Assembly: GCA_964353405.1 (NCBI GenBank)
Contig: CAYGWJ010000226.1
Coordinates: 1-5,847 of the forward strand
Direction: 5' to 3'
Source: JBGLNJ01 sp964353405
GTDB taxonomy: Bacteria; Chloroflexota; Anaerolineae; Fen-1058
Length of the DNA: 5,847 nt
A model generated the notes under the pieces. The model did not search any database and was not told the DNA's origin. It saw only the letters and a program-made list of their open reading frames with translations. Made by a program: the position numbers and the translations under genes. Shown piece after piece: positions 1 through 5,079 of this stretch; within the stretch, counting starts at the first letter, position 1, and each line of letters starts with the position of its first letter.

Positions 1-5
1 TCGCC

Positions 6-1625
6 TCACAATGTTAGCGACACTGTGGCATCTCCCTTTGTGTATCGAGGTAACAACACCGGGCTGACGTGCCCATCTATCCCCGCCGCGTCGAGCTCCT
101 TGTTCCAGGCGTTGAGGTGATCGAGCGTCGGCTTGCCGAGCGCGACGTCCTTGATATGCTGACCCGCCGCCAGGCCCGCGCGCCGCCCGAACACGACGAT
201 GTCCAGCAGGCTGTTGCCCATCAAGCGATTGCGGCCATGCACACCGCCGGAGGCTTCGCCGGCCACATACAACCCTGGAATCTTGGTCGAGCCGTCCGGC
301 TTGATGGCGATGCCGCCGTTTTGATAATGCAGCGTCGGGTAAATCAGAATCGGCTCGTGGCTCATGTCAATTCCAAAGCGCTGATACTGGCGGTACATCG
401 CGGGCAGTTCGCGCTTGACCGTGCCTTCGCCTTTCAGCAGGTCAATGCGAGGCGAGTCGAGCCAGACGCCGGGCTGTCGAGTGGGAGTAGGGACACCCTT
501 GCCGCGCTCTTGGCACTCGCGAATGATGGCCGCCGATTCCACGTCGCGCGTTTCGAGTGGAAAGACAAACTGCTCGCCATCCACGTTGCAGACCTGCGCG
601 CCTAACCCGCGCACTTTTTCCGTCACCAGCTGCCCCAGGATTTGCTCCGGGAACGCTGCGCCCGTCGGGTGATACTGCATCGTGTCAATGAACGCCAGCG
701 GCGCGCCCAGCCGATACGCGATCACCAAACCGTCCGCCGTCGCGCCATAGTGATTGGTGGTGGGGAAGCCTTGAAAATGAAGCCGCCCGCTGCCGCCCGT
801 GGCGATGACGACCGACTTGGCCTTGATGTAAACCGTCTGCTGCGTTTCCAGATTCATCGAGACTGCGCCGGCGATGTGGCCGCGCTCGTCCATCACCAGC
901 TCGACGACCGGCGCAAACTCGACGACGTTGATGCCCGCTCGATTGCGGACTTCGTCGCGCAGCGTGCGCATGATCTCCGCGCCGGAATAGTCGCGCGCAT
1001 AATGCATCCGCTTGCGGCTTGTGCCGCCGCCGTGGATTTGCTTGAGCGTGCCGTCCGGCTCTTTATCGAACATGCAGCCGAGCGATTCGAGCCAGGCGAT
1101 GACCTTGGGCGCATCCATCACCAAGGCTTCCACGAGGTCGGGATCGTTGGCATAGCCACCGCCGCCGAGCACGTCGAGGTAATGGATGGCCGGGCTGTCC
1201 TCCGGGCGATCCGCTGCCTGGATGCCGCCCTGCGCCATCATCGTGTTCGCGTCGCCAAAGCGCAGCTTGGTGGCGACGATGACGCTCGCGCCCTGTTCCT
1301 GCGCAAGCAACGCCGCGCTGGCGCCCGCGCCGCCGCCGCCGATGACGAGGACGTCGGTCTCGAACGCGGGTTGCGAGAGATCGAAATTGGGCGACACGCG
1401 GCTACGGCCTTCAAGCACGCCGGCCAGTTCGTGCAGCGTCCGGCTGCCCTTGTTCGGCCCGACCTTGACCTCTCGGAAGGCATCGGTGACATAGTCCGGG
1501 TGAAATTTCTTGAGCACGTCTTGTCGCTCATCCTGCGTCATTCGCCGAAAGTCCTCGTGCATTCGGCGCTGGCGGGTGGCGACTACCTTCTCAAGTGAGG
1601 CTTGCATTTCAGGCGTATAGATCAT
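6..1625 (-). CDS. Fumarate reductase / succinate dehydrogenase-type flavoprotein subunit (soluble, TfrA/FrdA-like)
   Basis: FAD enzyme of the fumarate reductase/succinate dehydrogenase/L-aspartate oxidase superfamily, probably interconverting fumarate and succinate in the cytoplasm. Numbering from the ATG at 1625 (539 aa): dinucleotide-binding motif GGGGAG at 97-102, AQGGI at 131-135, HPTG at 319-322, TE at 335-336, Arg360 in TRD, His433 in LHYQNGG, and GEASGGVHGRNRL at 456-468. By alignment from memory to E. coli FrdA, His319, Arg360, His433 and Arg467 match its substrate and proton-transfer residues. Asn127 stands where FrdA/SdhA have the His that binds FAD covalently, so FAD is probably non-covalent. 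About 90 residues precede the FAD domain, unlike classical FrdA. I chose the ATG at 1625 because GGAGAG sits 7 nt upstream; an ATG at 1640 overlapping the previous stop is the alternative. No membrane anchor gene is nearby. Aspartate oxidase is less likely given the Fe-S neighbours. Function confidence is moderate, family confidence high. Confidence 0.88.
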   Translation of the reverse strand: MIYTPEMQASLEKVVATRQRRMHEDFRRMTQDERQDVLKKFHPDYVTDAFREVKVGPNKGSRTLHELAGVLEGRSRVSPNFDLSQPAFETDVLVIGGGGAGASAALLAQEQGASVIVATKLRFGDANTMMAQGGIQAADRPEDSPAIHYLDVLGGGGYANDPDLVEALVMDAPKVIAWLESLGCMFDKEPDGTLKQIHGGGTSRKRMHYARDYSGAEIMRTLRDEVRNRAGINVVEFAPVVELVMDERGHIAGAVSMNLETQQTVYIKAKSVVIATGGSGRLHFQGFPTTNHYGATADGLVIAYRLGAPLAFIDTMQYHPTGAAFPEQILGQLVTEKVRGLGAQVCNVDGEQFVFPLETRDVESAAIIRECQERGKGVPTPTRQPGVWLDSPRIDLLKGEGTVKRELPAMYRQYQRFGIDMSHEPILIYPTLHYQNGGIAIKPDGSTKIPGLYVAGEASGGVHGRNRLMGNSLLDIVVFGRRAGLAAGQHIKDVALGKPTLDHLNAWNKELDAAGIDGHVSPVLLPRYTKGDATVSLTL

Positions 1626-1632
1626 TGTGGTT

Positions 1633-1638
1633 CTCTCC
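1633..1638 (-). promoter_or_regulatory. Ribosome binding site of the flavoprotein gene
   Basis: GGAGAG on the minus strand lies 7 nt before the ATG at 1625. This decides the start: the in-frame ATG at 1640 overlaps the upstream TGA by one base and would put this purine tract inside the coding region. Translation is probably coupled to the gene upstream, whose stop is 14 nt away. Confidence 0.6.
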
Positions 1639-1639
1639 A

Positions 1640-2674
1640 TCAAGCGGTAGCCCAGGGCAGTTTTTCATCCACGCTGCGGCCGGGCGTGTAATCGAATTTG
1701 GCGCGCAACGGGCGTGAAAGCGCGCGCGCGACGACAGCCAGCGGAACGCCATTGGGACACGACTCTTCGCACATCCCGCAGCCGGAGCACGAGACCAGCC
1801 ATTTGGACACCGCGCCAAGCTGGCCGACTAACGAGAGACGGGGATCATCGAGCTCGCCATCATACAGCGGGCAGGCTTGCAGGCAAGAACGGCACTCGGT
1901 GCAGGTTGCCAGCGTCGTCAGTGCGCCCGCCAGTCCGCCAAACGACATTTCAAGCTTGGCAAGCTCCCGGTCGGTGAAAGCGTTGTGCTTGGCAATGATG
2001 TTGGTCAGCGTGGCCTCTCGCTTGACAACCTCGCGCTCGGTCGCTTCGCGTCGAGTCACTTGACTCAACCGCAGGCGCGCGTCGGCGGATTCGTCGGCGG
2101 CGATGACGAGCAGTTCCTTCGTCGCATCCACGCCGATAAAGCCGAGCGTTACATCGGCTCCGCGCGGCGCAGGCCGCTCGCACATCCGGCACGCGGTGCG
2201 CGTCTGACAGGCGATTTCGCCTTCTTCCGCCACCTGCATGCACTGCGTCGCCATTTCCACCGAGCCGCCCGCCATCAGCATCTTGCGCATGTAATCAAAC
2301 GGCATAAACGTGCCGAGGCAGTCAATCCCGACAACGGTGAGATTCGCAAGGTTCGCGCGCCCGCGCTTGGCCAGTTCCACCAGCGCGCGGATTTCGCACG
2401 GTCGAAGGACTGCGCCGATGTGACGGTCGGGCTGTTTCATCGTCGCCTCGGCCACTTGCTTGGCCGCGTTGGCAACCATGATGGGCGCGAATGGATTCGA
2501 ACGCTTGATGGCGTCGGGATTGCTCACCAACGCCGCGCTCACCGTGCTATCCGCCGCCGTCTGCGGAACGAACAGCGCATCCACCAGGTTGCGGTTCAGG
2601 AACGATGCCATGAACTCTTGCACCGCACTGAGCGTATGGCCCTCGCTCACTTGTACAATTCGATTGACGTTCAT
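1640..2674 (-). CDS. FrhB/FdhB-like protein with C-terminal 2x[4Fe-4S] ferredoxin domain (paralogue 2)
   Basis: 344-aa soluble iron-sulfur protein, probably an electron-transfer or electron-input subunit. The first ~200 residues resemble the FrhB/FdhB family (coenzyme F420 hydrogenase / formate dehydrogenase beta): RPCEIRALVEL at 91-101, VVGIDCLGT at 114-122, and C162-x2-C165 in CRMCERPAP. The C-terminal part has two ferredoxin motifs, C258-x2-C261-x2-C264-x3-C268-P and C296-x2-C299-x2-C302-x3-C306-P, each expected to bind [4Fe-4S]. It is clearly paralogous to the gene at 3504-4568, sharing the CEIRALVEL and DCLGT blocks, the CERPAP block and an F-[DN]-Y-T-x-G-[RK]-S-V-D tail. It lacks that protein's additional CYCxxC cysteines. 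Whether it binds a flavin and uses F420, NAD(P) or only Fe-S partners is not visible. The ATG at 2674 follows a purine-rich AGGGGGGGG tract. Its stop lies 14 nt before the flavoprotein start, which suggests tight co-expression. Confidence 0.85.
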   Translation of the reverse strand: MNVNRIVQVSEGHTLSAVQEFMASFLNRNLVDALFVPQTAADSTVSAALVSNPDAIKRSNPFAPIMVANAAKQVAEATMKQPDRHIGAVLRPCEIRALVELAKRGRANLANLTVVGIDCLGTFMPFDYMRKMLMAGGSVEMATQCMQVAEEGEIACQTRTACRMCERPAPRGADVTLGFIGVDATKELLVIAADESADARLRLSQVTRREATEREVVKREATLTNIIAKHNAFTDRELAKLEMSFGGLAGALTTLATCTECRSCLQACPLYDGELDDPRLSLVGQLGAVSKWLVSCSGCGMCEESCPNGVPLAVVARALSRPLRAKFDYTPGRSVDEKLPWATA

Positions 2675-2678
2675 CGTG

Positions 2679-2688
2679 CCCCCCCCTC
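2679..2688 (-). promoter_or_regulatory. Ribosome binding site containing an eight-G homopolymer
   Basis: On the minus strand the leader of paralogue 2 reads GAGGGGGGGG followed by CACG and the ATG at 2674. It is purine-rich and correctly placed, but unusual because the G tract replaces an ordinary GGAGG. The tract abuts the heptamer array at 2689-2730. Confidence 0.5.
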
Positions 2689-2730
2689 ACGTATCACGCA
2701 TCACGTGTCACGCGGCACGCGATACGTGCT
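2689..2730. repeat. Degenerate heptamer array, six ACGYNNN units
   Basis: Six consecutive 7-bp units starting ACGT or ACGC run without any break in phase (2689, 2696, 2703, 2710, 2717, 2724; for example ACGTATC then ACGCATC). The outer ends form an exact 8-bp inverted repeat, CACGTATC at 2688-2695 and GATACGTG at 2721-2728. The array fills most of the 70-bp gap between the FrdB-like gene and paralogue 2. No T-tract follows the inverted repeat, so it does not look like an intrinsic terminator. Confidence 0.8.
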
Positions 2731-2731
2731 G

Positions 2732-2745
2732 AATCATGCATGATT
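2732..2745. repeat. 14-bp perfect palindrome at the stop of the FrdB-like gene
   Basis: AATCATGCATGATT is exactly self-complementary. Its last base is also part of the stop codon of the FrdB-like gene (TAA on the minus strand, 2747-2745). It could be a protein-binding site, a short hairpin foot, or a boundary of the neighbouring heptamer array. Its role is unknown. Confidence 0.75.
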
Positions 2746-3428
2746 TACTCTGGCTCAATATCTCGTTCGGCGTAACGTTTCTTGAGCGTATCCTTGTCGG
2801 CGGATTTGAGTTCGTTGATGGCAGCGGTGAACGCACCGGCTTGAATTTCCTCAAGGCGCTTTTCCAGGTGCTGCGGTTTGGGCGCAATGTATTTCCCATA
2901 CAGCCTGCGTGCCAGGATGGCGACGTTGTACTGCGATTCTTCGGCAGGGCAGCGCGCAGCGCACAGCCCGCACATGATGCAGTCGAATGACTTGTTTGCG
3001 ACGGCGGTAATATCACCCCGCATGGCCGAGGCCATATAGCCCTTCACGTCGAGCGACTGCGGGCACGCCTTGGTGCAAGCGCCACAGCCCAGGCAGCGCA
3101 ACGTTTCGGGATAAACCTTCCACAGGGTTGAAGGCTCAGGCCTGAGCTCGTTGATGTCATAGGTCGAGTGTTGCGCGGGAAAGAACGGAATCTGTCCCAG
3201 GTACATTTCCGGCTGGACGACGGTCTGGCACGCGAGGCCGAACTTTAATCTCTCGTCGCCCTTGACGCGGTATACCGTGGCGCACGCGCCGCAGAATCCG
3301 CCTCGGCAGCCCACGCCGCGCACCAGCACATAGCCCGCGTATTCCATCGCCTTCATGATGGTCAGGCTCGGCGGGACTTTGTATTGCTTGCCCATGATGT
3401 AAACTGATATTAATTCATCCTCTGGCAT
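2745..3428 (-). CDS. FrdB/TfrB-like iron-sulfur protein: [2Fe-2S] plus two [4Fe-4S] motifs
   Basis: 227-aa iron-sulfur subunit likely to carry electrons to or from the flavoprotein encoded at 6-1625. The N-terminal domain has the SdhB/FrdB-type [2Fe-2S] signature C41-x4-C46-x2-C49 with C67 as probable fourth ligand (CRGGFCGAC). It is followed by C112-x2-C115-x2-C118-x3-C122-P and C150-x2-C153-x2-C156-x3-C160-P. Classical SdhB/FrdB has one [4Fe-4S] and one [3Fe-4S]; here the second motif has all four cysteines, so two [4Fe-4S] clusters are expected, as in HdrC-like and TfrB-like proteins. Unlike methanogen TfrB there is no CCG domain, since the protein ends about 65 residues after the last motif with a charged helical tail. 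The ATG at 3428 is chosen because AGAGAGG lies 5 nt upstream; an open frame continues to 3476, but that part is heptamer repeat. The stop touches a 14-bp palindrome. Confidence 0.87.
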   Translation of the reverse strand: MPEDELISVYIMGKQYKVPPSLTIMKAMEYAGYVLVRGVGCRGGFCGACATVYRVKGDERLKFGLACQTVVQPEMYLGQIPFFPAQHSTYDINELRPEPSTLWKVYPETLRCLGCGACTKACPQSLDVKGYMASAMRGDITAVANKSFDCIMCGLCAARCPAEESQYNVAILARRLYGKYIAPKPQHLEKRLEEIQAGAFTAAINELKSADKDTLKKRYAERDIEPE

Positions 3429-3433
3429 ACTCA

Positions 3434-3440
3434 CCTCTCT
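3434..3440 (-). promoter_or_regulatory. Ribosome binding site of the FrdB-like gene
   Basis: AGAGAGG on the minus strand, followed by TGAGT and the ATG at 3428. It fixes the start at 3428 rather than at the longer open frame beginning at 3476, whose extra 16 codons are translated heptamer repeat. Confidence 0.65.
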
Positions 3441-3442
3441 CT

Positions 3443-3505
3443 CGTAAAACGTAATGCGTAAGACGTAATGACGCATGACGCATGACGCTTCACGTATTAC
3501 GTTTC
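3443..3505. repeat. Degenerate heptamer array, nine units with inverted symmetry
   Basis: Nine 7-bp units in perfect phase: four in one orientation (3443-3470, such as CGTAATG) and five in the other (3471-3505, such as ACGTATT). The middle contains three exact tandem copies of ATGACGC (3468-3474, 3475-3481, 3482-3488). The ends form an exact 9-bp inverted repeat, AAACGTAAT at 3447-3455 and ATTACGTTT at 3496-3504, extending imperfectly to about 17 bp. The right end runs into the TGA stop (3506-3504) of the FrhB/FdhB-like gene upstream; the left end stops just before the ribosome binding site of the FrdB-like gene. Confidence 0.85.
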
Positions 3506-4568
3506 AATGCTCTCCCAACTGCTGCAACTCGTTGACTTCAAAGTTCTTGACCGGAATCGGATCGTCCACACTTTTGCCGGCCGTGTAATTAAAGACAGCC
3601 TGCGTCTTGGCGGCGACGGTGCGGAATGCCGCGCCAACGTTGATATCAACGGGACACGCACTGGTGCACAGTCCGCAGCCCACGCACGACGTGCTCATGT
3701 GGTTCAGGCGCGTGAGGTGGAACAGCACCGTATCCGCCGGCATCCGCGTCGCGCCCTTGCGCTCGGCCCAGGCAATGAACTGCATCGGCTCGTGGTCAAA
3801 CACGTTGGTCTTGAAAAAGCACGTCTTGCAGTAGCAGATGGGGCAATTGGTCATGCAGTTGTGGCAGCGGATGCACGTGCTAAACATCGCCGCGAGTTTC
3901 TCCGGCGACGAGACCTGCGCCTGCATCTCTGCAAACACGGCATCGCGTTTGGCGCTTCGCTGCGCGACCAGCTTGTCAAGTGCATCGGCGCGGCCATTCG
4001 GCTGGCTCTCGGTCAGGCCCAATCGCTCGGCCCAGCCAGCCTTGGCTTCGACGTGCAACGCCGTCGAGTTGTCCACGCCGATTTGCTGGATGACGATGTC
4101 GGCGTTCGTCGGTGCGGGATACTCGCACATCTCACAGGCAGGACGCAAGATGCAAGAGGCAGGATCGGCGCCCTTTGCAATGCGCGCATAGTCTGGAACC
4201 TCATAAGTGCCAAGACAATCAATGCCGATGATGGTCATGCCGTCGAGACTGGCTTGTTGGAGCTTGACCAGCTCGACGAGCGCGCGAACCTCGCAAGAGC
4301 GCATCACCACGCCGAGGCGCGGTCGAGGCGAGTGCTGCGTGAGCATACAAGCCAGCCGCGCGCCATTGAGGGGCAGCACCGGAGCGAGAGGGTCGGCTTC
4401 TTTCAGCATGGCTGGATTCTTGACCAGCGCAGGCGTCACCGCGTCGCCCGCCGGATTGCGCAGCGGCACGAGCAGCGCCTCCACCGCGCCGGATTCCATC
4501 ACCCTGGTCAGCAAGGCATTCACGGCGGCACGAGTGTTATTGTTCTCTACGGGGACTAGTCCGTTCAT
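3504..4568 (-). CDS. FrhB/FdhB-like protein with C-terminal 2x[4Fe-4S] ferredoxin domain (paralogue 1)
   Basis: 354-aa soluble iron-sulfur protein of the same family as the gene at 1640-2674. The N-terminal region is FrhB/FdhB-like: RSCEVRALVEL at 90-100, IIGIDCLGT at 113-121, and C145-x2-C148 in CEMCEYPAP. The C-terminal region has C232-x2-C235-x2-C238-x3-C242-P, immediately followed by further cysteines at 245, 247 and 250 (CPICYCKTC), then C295-x2-C298-x2-C301-x3-C305-P. Two [4Fe-4S] clusters are expected; the extra cysteines could support another site and also occur, as I recall, in some FdhB-type proteins. Likely role: passing electrons between MvhD or an external donor and the FrdB-like subunit. 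The FrhB family can use F420 and some relatives other carriers; the sequence does not decide. The ATG at 4568 is chosen because GAGG lies 5 nt upstream; an in-frame GTG at 4574 falls inside that ribosome binding site. Confidence 0.85.
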   Translation of the reverse strand: MNGLVPVENNNTRAAVNALLTRVMESGAVEALLVPLRNPAGDAVTPALVKNPAMLKEADPLAPVLPLNGARLACMLTQHSPRPRLGVVMRSCEVRALVELVKLQQASLDGMTIIGIDCLGTYEVPDYARIAKGADPASCILRPACEMCEYPAPTNADIVIQQIGVDNSTALHVEAKAGWAERLGLTESQPNGRADALDKLVAQRSAKRDAVFAEMQAQVSSPEKLAAMFSTCIRCHNCMTNCPICYCKTCFFKTNVFDHEPMQFIAWAERKGATRMPADTVLFHLTRLNHMSTSCVGCGLCTSACPVDINVGAAFRTVAAKTQAVFNYTAGKSVDDPIPVKNFEVNELQQLGEH

Positions 4569-4573
4569 AATCA

Positions 4574-4577
4574 CCTC
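4574..4577 (-). promoter_or_regulatory. Ribosome binding site of FrhB/FdhB-like paralogue 1
   Basis: GAGG within GTGAGGTGATT on the minus strand, 5 nt before the ATG at 4568. It rules against the in-frame GTG at 4574, which overlaps it. The same GAGGTGA word precedes the FrdB-like gene. Confidence 0.6.
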
Positions 4578-4587
4578 ACTTTGCCAT

Positions 4588-4652
4588 GAACGTGATGCGT
4601 GAAACGTGATGCGCCCTTTGCGTCACGTTTTACGTATCACGTTTCACGTATC
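4588..4652. repeat. Degenerate heptamer array forming a long imperfect inverted repeat
   Basis: Left arm units CGTGATG (4591-4597), CGTGAAA (4598-4604), CGTGATG (4605-4611); right arm units ACGTTTT (4625-4631), ACGTATC (4632-4638), ACGTTTC (4639-4645), ACGTATC (4646-4652). Every unit is 7 bp and the arms are opposite in orientation, so about 26 bp on each side (4588-4614 and 4620-4645) pair imperfectly around a five-base loop. It fills the gap between the mvhD-like gene and paralogue 1 and overlaps the mvhD stop codon. There is no U-tract, so it is not a typical terminator. Confidence 0.85.
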
Positions 4653-5079
4653 AGAGTGCCCAGAGTTGCTTGGTCGGCGCCGGGCCTTTGGCGCGAATGG
4701 CCTCGGTAAATCCCTTGATCGTCTCGGCGAACAGGCCGCCTTCGCTCGCGCTGATCCAGCGCAGCATGACGCGGTCTTGGTCAAAGCCCATCGTCTTGAG
4801 CGTCTCTTTCAGGATGGCGATGCGCCGCCGCGCTTTATAGTTGCCTTCCTGGTAGTGACAGTCACCGGGATGGCAGCCGCCGATGAGCACGCCGTCCGCG
4901 CCGTCGAGCAGCGGCTTGAGCACATAGCTGGCGTCCACCGCGCCGGAGCACATCAGGCGGATGATGCGCACGTTGGGCGGGTATTGCAGGCGCGACGTGC
5001 CCGCCAAGTCCGCGCCAGTGTAGGTGCACCAGTTGCATAGGAAAGCGACGATGCGTGGTTCGAATCCGTTTTGGCTCAT
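4651..5079 (-). CDS. mvhD: MvhD-family [2Fe-2S] electron-transfer subunit
   Basis: 142-aa protein of the MvhD family (delta subunit of F420-non-reducing hydrogenase; hydrogenase iron-sulfur subunit). In known systems MvhD carries a [2Fe-2S] cluster and passes electrons from a hydrogenase or formate dehydrogenase to HdrA. Characteristic residues: CNWC at 15-18, the SGADLAG-like segment TGADLAG at 21-27, RLMCSG with Cys44, and GGCHPGDCHY at 67-76 with Cys69 and Cys74. Length is normal for the family and no fusion to HdrA is seen. It is the first gene of the minus-strand operon; GAGG lies 7 nt before the ATG at 5079. No HdrA and no hydrogenase or formate dehydrogenase catalytic subunit occurs in the window, so its partner is either encoded beyond position 1, encoded elsewhere, or replaced by the FrhB/FdhB-like proteins downstream. 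Family assignment is confident; partner is inferred. Confidence 0.92.
   Translation of the reverse strand: MSQNGFEPRIVAFLCNWCTYTGADLAGTSRLQYPPNVRIIRLMCSGAVDASYVLKPLLDGADGVLIGGCHPGDCHYQEGNYKARRRIAILKETLKTMGFDQDRVMLRWISASEGGLFAETIKGFTEAIRAKGPAPTKQLWAL

Noticed and set aside
642..1598. Long open frame on the plus strand (318 codons) opposite the flavoprotein gene
   Set aside because: It is an antisense shadow of a GC-rich gene whose minus-strand product has a full set of family motifs; the plus-strand product is Arg/Ala/His-rich with no recognisable domain.
6..1625. L-aspartate oxidase (NadB)
   Set aside because: The AQGGI motif and non-covalent FAD would fit, but the FrdB-like and other Fe-S genes beside it and the N-terminal extension fit a fumarate reductase-type subunit better; not fully excluded.
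1877..2743. Plus-strand open frame of 288 codons opposite paralogue 2
   Set aside because: Antisense shadow; its last residues are translated heptamer repeat, which is typical of spurious frames.
2745..3476. Longer start of the FrdB-like protein at 3476
   Set aside because: The extra 16 codons are heptamer repeat and the good ribosome binding site lies before 3428.
3443..3505. CRISPR array
   Set aside because: The repeats are 7 bp, directly adjacent, degenerate and without unique spacers; there is no cas gene.
3507..4559. Plus-strand open frame of 350 codons opposite FrhB/FdhB-like paralogue 1
   Set aside because: Same reasoning: mirror of a well-supported ferredoxin-containing gene, with low-complexity Arg/His/Ala composition and no supported start.
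4588..4652. Rho-independent terminator
   Set aside because: The stem is long, but no run of T follows on either strand, and the genes on both sides look like one functional unit.
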